Shown: positions 8,125 to 14,947, counted from the stretch's first letter. The stretch is 14,947 nt of DNA from an uncultured archaeon (GCA_937890045.1 CALBXV010000118.1:1-14947); one strand, 5' to 3'. The notes: generated from the letters alone by a model not told the origin. Made by a program: numbers and translations.

Positions 8125-8155
8125 AATGTTATTATTCAATTAATTTAATAACATT
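8125..8155. repeat. 10-bp inverted repeat midway between the divergent Nudix genes
   Basis: AATGTTATTA (8125-8134) and TAATAACATT (8146-8155) are perfect reverse complements separated by 11 bases. The centre, base 8140, is exactly halfway between the two start codons (8089 and 8191), and each arm begins 36 bases from its nearer start, just outside the box A position on each side. A dimeric regulator bound here could affect both genes. The A+T bias makes inverted repeats of this length fairly likely by chance, so the role as an operator is only a suggestion. Confidence 0.4.
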
Positions 8156-8190
8156 ATTATTAATTTATGTAATAATTAAAATATAATTTC

Positions 8191-8598
8191 ATGATAAAAC
8201 ACATTGTTACTGCTATTTTATCTCATAAAAATAAAATTCTTATAGTTAAACGAAGTCAAAAAGTTAAAACTTTTCCCGGTAAATGGTCTGGTATTAGTGG
8301 ATATTTAGAAAAGTGTGATTTAAATCCATATGAAAGAGCTATAATTGAAATTAATGAAGAGACATCTATAATAATTAACAATATTACTCTAGTGAAATCT
8401 ATACCAAAAATTGATATTTCAGATAATAGTAAAATATTATGGATAGTACATCCATTCTTATTTAATGTTATGAATCCAAATGTTAAATTAAATTGGGAAA
8501 ATGAAAAATATAAATGGATTTTACCAAATGAAATTACTTGTTATTCAACAGTTCCACAATTAGATTTAATATTATCTATATTACTTAGAAATCAATAA
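8191..8598 (+). CDS. Nudix hydrolase with a degenerate Nudix box
   Basis: A 135-residue MutT-like Nudix protein. TAILSHKNKILIVKRS (7-22) followed by FPGKWSGISGYLE (28-40) is the typical beginning of the fold. The box itself departs from G-x5-E-x7-REUxEExGU: there is one extra residue between the first glycine (G37) and the helix, D43 stands for the first glutamate, I52 for the arginine, and S59 for the last glycine. The three metal-binding glutamates E53, E56 and E57 are kept, so hydrolysis is still plausible. Substrate unknown; a (d)NTP or another nucleotide are the usual options. It diverges from the ADP-ribose pyrophosphatase-like gene with 101 bases between starts, and precedes a YjbQ gene by 25 bases on the same strand. 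Confidence 0.82.
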   Translation: MIKHIVTAILSHKNKILIVKRSQKVKTFPGKWSGISGYLEKCDLNPYERAIIEINEETSIIINNITLVKSIPKIDISDNSKILWIVHPFLFNVMNPNVKLNWENEKYKWILPNEITCYSTVPQLDLILSILLRNQ

Positions 8599-8623
8599 AT
8601 TATTGTTAATTAATTAAATATTT

Positions 8624-9043
8624 ATGCAAATTTATAAACAAAAACTTAAATTCAACTCTAATGGTGAAAACGATATTATTAATATTACTGAATTAATTGA
8701 ATTTGAAGTTAATAAATCAAAAATTAATGATGGAATTATTAATTTATTTGTTATAGGATCTACTGCCGCAATTACTACTATTGAATACGAGTCAGGATGT
8801 ATAACTGATTTTAGAAATATGTTGGAACGTATAGCTCCTAAAGATTTAGAATATAAACATGAATTACGTTGGCATGATGATAATGGCCATTCTCATTTAC
8901 GTGCTTCTCTATTAGATCCAAATTTAACTATTCCTATTGAAAATAATCAACTAATTCTTGGTACTTGGCAACAAATTATATTCGTTGAATTAGATACTCA
9001 AAGTAGAAATCGAATTTTAGATTTAACAATAATAGGAAAATAA
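8624..9043 (+). CDS. YjbQ/UPF0047 family protein
   Basis: A 139-residue member of the UPF0047 (YjbQ) family, which is often annotated as a secondary thiamine-phosphate synthase because bacterial members can rescue thiamine-phosphate synthase mutants; the physiological role is unsettled. The archaeal family signatures are all there: GSTAAITTIEYE (45-56), KHELRWHDDNGHSHLRASLL (78-97) with H79, H84, H89 and H91, LTIPI (101-105) and LGTWQQIIFVELD (112-124). The clustered histidines probably bind a metal. Length is typical. It starts 25 bases after the second Nudix gene and may share its transcript. No strong Shine-Dalgarno sequence precedes the ATG at 8624. Confidence 0.92.
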   Translation: MQIYKQKLKFNSNGENDIINITELIEFEVNKSKINDGIINLFVIGSTAAITTIEYESGCITDFRNMLERIAPKDLEYKHELRWHDDNGHSHLRASLLDPNLTIPIENNQLILGTWQQIIFVELDTQSRNRILDLTIIGK

Positions 9044-9044
9044 A

Positions 9045-9068
9045 TTAATAAATTTATACATTTATTAA
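9045..9068. repeat. 9-bp inverted repeat between the YjbQ and HAD genes
   Basis: TTAATAAAT (9045-9053) and ATTTATTAA (9060-9068) are perfect reverse complements with a 6-base spacer, filling most of the 34-base gap. It overlaps the place where box A of the HAD gene would lie (TTTATA at 9053-9058, 20-25 bases before the ATG at 9078). It could be an RNA hairpin ending the YjbQ message, an operator, or chance in A/T-only DNA. Confidence 0.3.
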
Positions 9069-9077
9069 ATAATACTT

Positions 9078-9704
9078 ATGACCATTAAAGTTTTAATTTT
9101 TGATATTGATTTAACTATATGTAATAATTCACAACGAAAACGTTTAGCTCTAGAACGCGCTTTATCCTGTAAAATCTCTAATCAAGATTGGACACAAATT
9201 AAATCTGAATATTATCTTGATAAAATTCTATCAAAATTAAAAATTCAATATAATGAATTTATACTACAAAATTTTTTATCTCATTTTTTATATGATGAAG
9301 ATTTATTTCAATATGATAAACCATTTCAATTCGCTGTTCCAGTTATCAATGAATTAAAAAATAAATATAAAATATATTATTTAACTGCACGGACTTTATG
9401 TAAAACTGCCTATAATTTCATTACTAAATATTCATTTTATGATGGAACAATATATTGTTGTGATGATACTAATACAAAAAACTCCTATTTTCTAAAAATT
9501 ATTGATCATTCAATTTCTAAACCACGTGAAATAATATCAATATCTGATTTGCCTGATGATGGTATTACTGCCAAAAAATTGGGGATAATTTCTGTAGGTA
9601 CATATGAAGGTTGTCCATCAAATAAAAACCACTTGGAAAAAGTTTGTGATTATACAATATCAAATATAAATGAACTTCCAAATTTGATAACTAATATTTC
9701 TTAA
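9078..9704 (+). CDS. HAD-superfamily hydrolase
   Basis: A 208-residue HAD protein, most likely a small-molecule phosphatase. Motif I is FDIDLTI with the nucleophile D9, acid/base D11 and T13. Motif II is T103 in YYLTART, and motif IV is SDLPDDG with D157 and D160/D161. K134 or K140 is a candidate for motif III. The helical cap lies between motifs I and II (about residues 18-90). The substrate cannot be told from the sequence. A role in nucleotide or cofactor metabolism is suggested only by its place between YjbQ and the purine operon. It starts at an ATG 34 bases after the YjbQ stop and ends 40 bases before purS, which has its own promoter. Confidence 0.85.
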   Translation: MTIKVLIFDIDLTICNNSQRKRLALERALSCKISNQDWTQIKSEYYLDKILSKLKIQYNEFILQNFLSHFLYDEDLFQYDKPFQFAVPVINELKNKYKIYYLTARTLCKTAYNFITKYSFYDGTIYCCDDTNTKNSYFLKIIDHSISKPREIISISDLPDDGITAKKLGIISVGTYEGCPSNKNHLEKVCDYTISNINELPNLITNIS

Positions 9705-9713
9705 TTCTCTAAA

Positions 9714-9722
9714 TTTTATATA
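9714..9722 (+). promoter_or_regulatory. Box A promoter of the purine operon
   Basis: TTTTATATA matches the archaeal box A consensus well and lies 23-31 bases before the GTG of purS at 9745. The message would be leaderless or nearly so. Since all genes downstream overlap or nearly abut, this is probably the main promoter of the purS-purQ-purL-purF-purN operon. Confidence 0.6.
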
Positions 9723-9744
9723 CATGCAAATTCTAATTTAAATT

Positions 9745-10017
9745 GTGCCTGCGAAGAAATATCTTGTCAATGTTTCAATTGAAAATAAAAAAGGCACTAG
9801 AGATCCTGAGGGAGAAACAATTTATAATGATTTAATTATGAAAAGCGGTATCGGATCAATTCATTCAGTTAATGTAGCTAAATTATTAAAAATTTCAATT
9901 CAAGCGAATAATCCTGAACAAGCTATTAATTCAGTTCAAAATATGTGTGATAAACTTCGAATATATAATCCAATTGCACATTCTTGTAGCATATCTATAG
10001 CTGATGATGAAAGTTGA
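9745..10017 (+). CDS. purS: Phosphoribosylformylglycinamidine synthase subunit PurS
   Basis: Small subunit of the three-part FGAM synthetase (PurS-PurQ-PurL), which converts FGAR, ATP and glutamine to FGAM in de novo purine synthesis. PurS bridges the glutaminase and synthetase subunits and helps ammonia transfer. The 90-residue protein has the typical VNVSIENKKGTRDPEGETI (8-26) and the C-terminal part around AINSVQNMCDKLRIYNPIAHS. The start is GTG at 9745: an in-frame stop lies just upstream at 9739-9741, no ATG occurs near the family N-terminus, and a box A lies at the right distance. The stop overlaps the purQ start (TTGA, 10014-10017). Confidence 0.95.
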   Translation: MPAKKYLVNVSIENKKGTRDPEGETIYNDLIMKSGIGSIHSVNVAKLLKISIQANNPEQAINSVQNMCDKLRIYNPIAHSCSISIADDES

Positions 10018-10715
10018 AGGTTGTTGTAATTCAGTTTCCTGGAAGTAATTGTGATTACGATACTGTTTATACATTAAAACAAATGGAGGATGTTACTGTA
10101 GATTTATTATGGCATAAAGCTTCTAATCTACAAAACTACGATCTAATTATATTACCTGGAGGATTTAGTTATGGAGATTTTCTTAGAGCAGGATCTATTG
10201 CGTCACATAGCCCAATTATGAAATATGTAAAACAAGCCGCTGAATCCGATATTGCGATATTAGGGATTTGTAATGGTTTTCAAATATTAACAGAAATGAA
10301 TTTACTTCCTGGTATATTGTTAAAAAATTCTTCTTTAATGTTTATCTGTGATTGGATAAACCTTAAGGTAAATAATAATAACACTATGTTTTCTGATTTA
10401 ATTGATAAAACCTCAATTCTTCGAATGCCTATAGCACATAATGAAGGTAGATATTATATTAATGAATTAGAACTTAAAGATTTAATTAAGCACAATCAAA
10501 TTATTTTCCAGTATGTTGATGATAAAGGTAATACTACTAAAAATTCAAATCCAAATGGATCAATTTATAATATAGCTGCAATTTGTAATAAAAAACGAAA
10601 TATAATGGGAATTATGCCACATCCTGAAAGAGCTTCAGATAAAATTCTTAGTCCATATAATACAGATGACGGTTTATTAATCTTTAAATCTATAATTAAC
10701 TATTTGAGGAATTAA
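10014..10715 (+). CDS. purQ: Phosphoribosylformylglycinamidine synthase subunit PurQ (glutaminase)
   Basis: Class I glutamine amidotransferase subunit of FGAM synthetase, supplying ammonia to PurL. The 233-residue protein begins MKVVVIQFPGSNCDYDT and contains LPGGFSYGDFLRAG (47-60), the nucleophile elbow GICNGFQIL with C86, and MPHPERA with H203 and E205, completing the Cys-His-Glu triad. RMPIAHNEGRY (137-147) is another family signature. All catalytic residues are intact. The start is TTG at 10014, overlapping the purS TGA by four bases (TTGA). The next in-frame ATG lies well inside the conserved fold, so TTG is the only reasonable start. Such overlap suggests translation by ribosomes finishing purS. 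Confidence 0.96.
   Translation: MKVVVIQFPGSNCDYDTVYTLKQMEDVTVDLLWHKASNLQNYDLIILPGGFSYGDFLRAGSIASHSPIMKYVKQAAESDIAILGICNGFQILTEMNLLPGILLKNSSLMFICDWINLKVNNNNTMFSDLIDKTSILRMPIAHNEGRYYINELELKDLIKHNQIIFQYVDDKGNTTKNSNPNGSIYNIAAICNKKRNIMGIMPHPERASDKILSPYNTDDGLLIFKSIINYLRN
10706..10710 (+). promoter_or_regulatory. Shine-Dalgarno site deciding the purL TTG start
   Basis: GAGGA lies at the end of purQ, nine bases before the TTG at 10720. It supports the unusual start codon and in-operon, SD-led initiation, in contrast to the leaderless first gene. Confidence 0.55.
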
Positions 10716-10719
10716 TTAA

Positions 10720-12936
10720 TTGAACCATATTAACTTACAATTAAATTTAACTAATCATGAAATTCAAACTATATATAATATCTTAAAACGGGATCCCAAT
10801 CTTCTCGAATGGAAAATGATTGAAGCACAGTGGTCTGAACATTGTAGTTATAAATCATCTAAAGAAATAATTCAACAATTTCCAACTACTGGTAAAAATG
10901 TAATTGTAGGACCTGGTTATGATGCTGGTGTAATAGATGTTGGTGACGGTTATGCAGTTACCCTTCATATTGAAAGTCATAATCATCCATCTGCTATTGA
11001 TCCATATGGTGGTGCAGCCACTGGTATTGGTGGAGTTATTAGAGATATTTTATGTATGGGAACACGACCAATTGCATTAATTGATCCATTACGTTTTGGT
11101 TATATTAATCAAAGTCAGCATTCTAAATGGTTATTTAAAAATGTAATTAAAGGTATAGCTGATTACGGAAATTGTGTTGGAATTCCTACTGTTGCTGGAG
11201 AAGTTGAATTTGATAAATCATTTGAACGAAATTGTCTAGTTGACGTTGCATGTGTTGGACTTGGAAAAATTAATGATATTGTATTAGCTGAGGCTAAAAA
11301 TATTGATGATCAAATTATCTTAGTTGGTGGAAATACTGGTAGAGATGGTGTTGAAGGAGTTACTTTTGCATCAAAAAATTTAACTGATAAATCTGAATCA
11401 GACCGTGCATCAGTACAAATCCCCGATCCTTTTACTAAAAAATTACTTATAGAAGCAACTTTAGAATCCATTGGTAAAGGAGTTGTTGCTGGATTAAAAG
11501 ATTTAGGAGGAGGAGGTTTAACATGTGCTTTATCTGAAATGGCAAATAAAGGAAATAGTGGAGCTGATGTTGATCTATCTAAAATTATAATTCGTGAAAC
11601 AGATATGAAACCAGAAGAAATCTTAATTTCTGAATCACAAGAACGTATGTTATTTATAATTAATAAAACCAATCAAAAGTCTTTTCTTAAAATCCTTGAA
11701 AAATACGATCTTGATTATTCAATCATTGGAACAGTTATTAAAGACCCATCTTTAAAAATTCGACATAAAAATCAACTTATTGCAAATCTACCAATTAGTT
11801 TAATATCTGAAGCTCCTTTACAACATCATTCACAATCTAAACCTAAATATTTAAACAATAGTGAACCAAAATTACCAAATCTTCCCAATTATGATATAGT
11901 TGATATCATTATGAAACTTTTATCATCTCCAAACGTTGCTAATAAAAAATGGATATATAGGCAATATGATCATGAAGTAGGAATCAGAACTATAATAAAA
12001 CCTGGAGATGCTGATTCTTCTATATTAAAATTACCAAATAATAAATATCTTGCAATTACTTCTGATGGAAATAGTAAACATTGTTATTTAGACCCATATT
12101 ATGGTTCAGCCGGTTGTGTCTCAGAATCATGTAGAAATATTATTGCTATGGGTGCTAAACCTATTGGTATTGTTGACCATTGTCAATTTGGTGATCCTAC
12201 TAACGAAGAAATATTCTGGACATTTAATCAATCTGTTAAAGGAATATCTGATTATTGTCATGAATTAAAATTACCCGTTGTAGGTGGAAAAGTTAGTTTT
12301 TATAATGAAGATAAATCTACTAAAAAGGCTATTAAACCATCCCCAGTTATAGTTACATTAGGTTTAGCAAATTCTAATAGTAAACTAATGACTTCTGGAC
12401 TCAAAAATAAAGGAAATTATATAATTATAATAGGTGAAACTAAACCAGAATTAGGTGGATCAGAATATTATGAATATATTCATAATTTTATTGGAGGTAT
12501 AGTTCCTAAACTTGATTTTAAATCTGATTCTATTGTTTTTAACTTAATTTATAGTTTAATTAATAAAAACTTACTTGAATCAATTCATGATTGTTCAAAA
12601 GGCGGTTTTATTATAGCTTTATTAGAAATGTGCATTCATGGGTCTCTAGGCGTCAATATAAATTTACATGATATTCCTAATAATGTTAATAATATTAACG
12701 AATTATTATTTTCAGAGACACATGGGCGATTTATTATTGAAGTAACATCTGATGCTTTATCTTCAGTTGTTAATATAATTAAAAAAACTGGTTTAGAATT
12801 TAACACCATTGGAACAGTTATTAATAATAAAATTGAAATATATGATTTAAATAAAAAAATAATTGATTCAACTTTAAATAAATTTCAAAAATGTTATCTA
12901 GATTCTATTTCAAATATAATGGAGCAATTATCATGA
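10720..12936 (+). CDS. purL: Phosphoribosylformylglycinamidine synthase subunit PurL (small type)
   Basis: ATP-dependent synthetase subunit that makes FGAM from FGAR using ammonia from PurQ. With 738 residues it is the small PurL of archaea and Gram-positives, consistent with separate purS and purQ genes. It has two AIRS-like halves. The first shows AQWSEHCSYKSSK (36-48, active-site H41), ESHNHPS (85-91), GGAATGIGGVIRDI (97-110) and the glycine-rich DLGGGGLTCALSEM segment. The second shows GCVSESCRNIIAMGAKPIGIVD and the HDCSKGGF motif. The start is TTG at 10720, four bases after the purQ stop, supported by GAGGA at 10706-10710 and by the N-terminus lining up with the family. The stop overlaps the purF start (ATGA, 12933-12936). 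Confidence 0.96.
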   Translation: MNHINLQLNLTNHEIQTIYNILKRDPNLLEWKMIEAQWSEHCSYKSSKEIIQQFPTTGKNVIVGPGYDAGVIDVGDGYAVTLHIESHNHPSAIDPYGGAATGIGGVIRDILCMGTRPIALIDPLRFGYINQSQHSKWLFKNVIKGIADYGNCVGIPTVAGEVEFDKSFERNCLVDVACVGLGKINDIVLAEAKNIDDQIILVGGNTGRDGVEGVTFASKNLTDKSESDRASVQIPDPFTKKLLIEATLESIGKGVVAGLKDLGGGGLTCALSEMANKGNSGADVDLSKIIIRETDMKPEEILISESQERMLFIINKTNQKSFLKILEKYDLDYSIIGTVIKDPSLKIRHKNQLIANLPISLISEAPLQHHSQSKPKYLNNSEPKLPNLPNYDIVDIIMKLLSSPNVANKKWIYRQYDHEVGIRTIIKPGDADSSILKLPNNKYLAITSDGNSKHCYLDPYYGSAGCVSESCRNIIAMGAKPIGIVDHCQFGDPTNEEIFWTFNQSVKGISDYCHELKLPVVGGKVSFYNEDKSTKKAIKPSPVIVTLGLANSNSKLMTSGLKNKGNYIIIIGETKPELGGSEYYEYIHNFIGGIVPKLDFKSDSIVFNLIYSLINKNLLESIHDCSKGGFIIALLEMCIHGSLGVNINLHDIPNNVNNINELLFSETHGRFIIEVTSDALSSVVNIIKKTGLEFNTIGTVINNKIEIYDLNKKIIDSTLNKFQKCYLDSISNIMEQLS
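12921..12924 (+). promoter_or_regulatory. Shine-Dalgarno site deciding the purF start
   Basis: GGAG lies eight bases before the ATG at 12933, the best spacing in the operon. It favours that start over the in-frame ATG at 12891, which would add 14 residues and has no such site. Confidence 0.6.
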
Positions 12937-14375
12937 AAGAAAAATGTGGTATTTTTGGTATTTATTCAACTAATAATACCAATGTTACACCTTTGATAAT
13001 TTCTGGATTACAAGCTTTACAACATCGAGGTCAAGAATCTTGGGGTATAGCAATAGATAATAATCAACCAGTTAAACAAATGGGTTTAGTATCTCAAACT
13101 TCACAGGATGTACTTAATAATAAAAAAAATGAAGGAACATGCGGTATTGGACATGTTAGATATTCTACGTTAGGTCATTCAATGTTAGAAAATGCACATC
13201 CTTTGAATATTGGTGATCAATTTCGTCTAGCTCATAATGGTACTATCATCAATCTTAAACAATTAAAAAAGGGAATTTCAGACAAGTATTCTATGTCAAA
13301 AGGAATTACTGATACTAAATTATTAGGTTTAAGATTATTACAAGAATATAATAATAATAATAAAAATTTGTTTAAAACTTTTGAAAAATTAAATTCTGAA
13401 ATAATAGGAGCATATACATTAGCTATTATAGATTCAAATAACGTAGTTTATGGAGTTAGAGATCCTGTTGGATTTCGCCCTTTATGTATTGGTTATCATA
13501 AACCATCTAAATCATATATTATATCCTCGGAAAGTTGTGCATTAGATGCAATTGAAGCCAAATTAATACGTGATGTCGAACCAGGAGAAATAGTTAGTCT
13601 ATCTGAACATGGATTAAAATCTTATAAATTTAATACTGAAAAAAACCGTTCTCATTGCTCATTTGAATATATATATTTTGCACATCCCTCTTCTTCAATT
13701 GATGGTGTAAATGTATATTCAATTAGAAAAAAAATCGGTCAAATTCTTGCTAAAAACAAAAAATTAAAAGCTGATTTAATTATCCCAGTTCCAGACTCTG
13801 CTAGACCAGCTGCTTTAGGTTATTCACAAGCTAGTAGTATAAATCTAGAAGAAGGATTAATTAAAGACAGATACAAAAAGCGTGGTAGTCTTCGAAGTTT
13901 TATTGAACCAACTCAAAAACGTCGCGAATCAATTGTTAAACAAATTATTCCAATATCCGCTAGTGTCAAAAATAAAGACATCATAGTTGTTGATGATAGT
14001 TTAGTAAGAGGAACAAGTTTAAAAGTTCTAACTAAAACTTTGAAAAAAGCGGGTGCTAAAAAAATTAAATTAGCTTTTACATTTCCACCAATTTCTTTTC
14101 CTTGTTATATGGGTGTTGATTTTCCAACACAAAATGAATTGTTAGCTTATAAAGTATTATCTGGAAATCAAAATTTTAAATTAGTTGGAGACACCATATC
14201 AAAAAAACTTAATGTTGATGAAATTATATTCAACGATTTAAATGGTTTAAGTCAAGGTATCGGAATTTCTTTAGATAATTTATGTACTGCTTGTATTACT
14301 GGTGATTATAGTGCTTTAAAATATAAACCTGATTTTAAATCTAAAAGAGAGAGAAAAACACATCATGATTGTTAA
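12933..14375 (+). CDS. purF: Amidophosphoribosyltransferase (glutamine PRPP amidotransferase)
   Basis: Makes 5-phosphoribosylamine from PRPP and glutamine, the first committed and usually feedback-inhibited step of purine synthesis. I place the start at 12933, not the upstream in-frame ATG at 12891. This gives a 480-residue protein beginning MKEKCGIFGIY, where C5 becomes the N-terminal nucleophile after removal of a short propeptide, as in B. subtilis PurF; it also gives the 4-base ATGA overlap with purL and a GGAG site. The glutaminase domain carries LQHRGQESWGI (29-39) and HVRYSTLG (74-81); the phosphoribosyltransferase domain carries the PRPP loop VVDDSLVRGTS (352-362). C242, C391, C451 and C454 match the four cysteines of the Fe-S-containing PurF type. 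A basic tail overlaps purN by 11 bases. Confidence 0.95.
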   Translation: MKEKCGIFGIYSTNNTNVTPLIISGLQALQHRGQESWGIAIDNNQPVKQMGLVSQTSQDVLNNKKNEGTCGIGHVRYSTLGHSMLENAHPLNIGDQFRLAHNGTIINLKQLKKGISDKYSMSKGITDTKLLGLRLLQEYNNNNKNLFKTFEKLNSEIIGAYTLAIIDSNNVVYGVRDPVGFRPLCIGYHKPSKSYIISSESCALDAIEAKLIRDVEPGEIVSLSEHGLKSYKFNTEKNRSHCSFEYIYFAHPSSSIDGVNVYSIRKKIGQILAKNKKLKADLIIPVPDSARPAALGYSQASSINLEEGLIKDRYKKRGSLRSFIEPTQKRRESIVKQIIPISASVKNKDIIVVDDSLVRGTSLKVLTKTLKKAGAKKIKLAFTFPPISFPCYMGVDFPTQNELLAYKVLSGNQNFKLVGDTISKKLNVDEIIFNDLNGLSQGIGISLDNLCTACITGDYSALKYKPDFKSKRERKTHHDC

Positions 14376-14947
14376 TCTCGTTATCTTAGTCTCAGGTCGT
14401 GGATCTAATTTCGAAGTAATTATTAATGCTATTAAACGAAAATATATAACCAATGCACAAATTAAACTTGTAATTAGTAATAATAGCAATTCCAAAGCTT
14501 TAGAGATAGCGCATAAAAATAATATCACCACTCAATTTATTGAATTTAATAAAAAAATGTCAGATGAAGAATATGACGAAAAAATTATTCAAGTTCTTAA
14601 TTCACATGGAATTGTTAATGAAAATTGTTTAATATTACTGGCTGGTTATACTAAAATCTTGAGTTCAACTTTTTGTAAAAAATTTAAATGGAAAATAATG
14701 AATATTCATCCATCTTTATTACCATCATTTAAAGGACTTAACGCTCAAACACAAGCCATAGAATTTGGTGCAAAAGTAACTGGAGCCACCGTCCACTTTG
14801 TTGTTCCTGAGTTAGATTCGGGACCAATTATACTTCAAGAAAGTGTAAAAATTTTATCTACAGATACAGTTTCCAGCCTTTCTAACAAAATATTACGTAA
14901 AGAACATCAAATATATCCAAAAGCGGTTAAATTATTTATAGAAAATA
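14365..14947 (+). CDS. purN: Phosphoribosylglycinamide formyltransferase PurN (partial, 3' end missing)
   Basis: Transfers a formyl group from 10-formyl-tetrahydrofolate to GAR, giving FGAR, the substrate of the PurSQL complex encoded upstream. The frame is open from the ATG at 14365 for 194 codons to the right edge, so only a few C-terminal residues should be missing compared with the family's 200 or so. It starts MIVNLVILVSGRGSNFE, where GRGSNF is the GAR phosphate-binding segment. LAGYTKIL (92-99), the catalytic N113 and H115 in NIHPSLLPSFKG, and D151 in VTGATVHFVVPELDSGPII (catalytic Asp) are all present. The gene overlaps the end of purF by 11 bases, so it is a member of the same operon. 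Confidence 0.94.
   Translation, partial: MIVNLVILVSGRGSNFEVIINAIKRKYITNAQIKLVISNNSNSKALEIAHKNNITTQFIEFNKKMSDEEYDEKIIQVLNSHGIVNENCLILLAGYTKILSSTFCKKFKWKIMNIHPSLLPSFKGLNAQTQAIEFGAKVTGATVHFVVPELDSGPIILQESVKILSTDTVSSLSNKILRKEHQIYPKAVKLFIEN

Noticed and set aside
7950..8186. 78-codon plus-strand frame over the start of the first Nudix gene and the divergent gap
   Set aside because: Mostly antisense to the Nudix N-terminus, then passes through the promoter region; composition is not protein-like.
11310..11672. 120-codon minus-strand frame within purL
   Set aside because: Lies opposite the most conserved glycine-rich part of PurL; the open frame results from that coding constraint.
14316..14531. 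71-codon minus-strand frame across the purF/purN junction
   Set aside because: Antisense to two intact genes; hydrophobic content is a by-product of the opposite strand.
1..14947. Mobile element, CRISPR array, tRNA or rRNA, or a hidden novel defence system
   Set aside because: No regularly spaced repeats, transposase or integrase motifs, cloverleaf or rRNA-like G+C-rich segment seen on either strand; nearly all the DNA is taken by recognisable metabolic genes.

Overview
The window looks like a chromosomal segment of a very A+T-rich archaeon (about a quarter to a third G+C by eye), most likely a member of Nitrososphaeria/Thaumarchaeota or a close relative. Evidence for Archaea: the archaeal CoA route (pantoate kinase plus phosphopantothenate synthetase), a PhoU-like regulator with an N-terminal AbrB domain, a two-subunit aerobic-archaeal 2-oxoacid:ferredoxin oxidoreductase, separate PurS/PurQ/small PurL, TATA (box A) elements about 25-35 bases before start codons (leaderless style) and several GTG/TTG starts. 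The lineage is an inference from gene content; no rRNA is present. I see no mobile element, CRISPR array, tRNA or rRNA, and no gene-free stretch over about 100 bases.

Layout. (1) 1-416, minus: start of a PhoU-like regulator, cut by the left edge. (2) 485-3020, plus: CoA block - pantoate kinase, 4-phosphopantoate--beta-alanine ligase, PanB. (3) 3068-5975, plus: fused gamma/alpha and beta subunits of a 2-oxoacid:ferredoxin oxidoreductase, a CoA-consuming enzyme. (4) 5976-7205, minus: MFS transporter whose stop codon abuts the beta-subunit stop. (5) 7286-7555, plus: unrecognised 89-residue protein. (6) 7550-8089, minus, and 8191-8598, plus: two divergent Nudix hydrolases, with a perfect 10-bp inverted repeat exactly midway between their start codons. 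(7) 8624-9704, plus: YjbQ-family protein and a HAD hydrolase. (8) 9745 to the right edge, plus: purine operon purS-purQ-purL-purF-purN, tightly packed with overlapping or nearly abutting genes; purN is cut by the right edge.

How they work together. Region 2 makes 4'-phosphopantothenate for CoA, which the oxidoreductase of region 3 uses to make acyl-CoA and reduced ferredoxin. Region 8 carries the glutamine-PRPP entry step, the GAR formylation step and the complete FGAM synthetase complex of de novo purine synthesis. Most genes are housekeeping. The less ordinary items are the centred inverted repeat between the Nudix genes, the degenerate Nudix box of the second, the small unknown gene, the run of non-ATG starts in the purine operon, and the Fe-S-type PurF.
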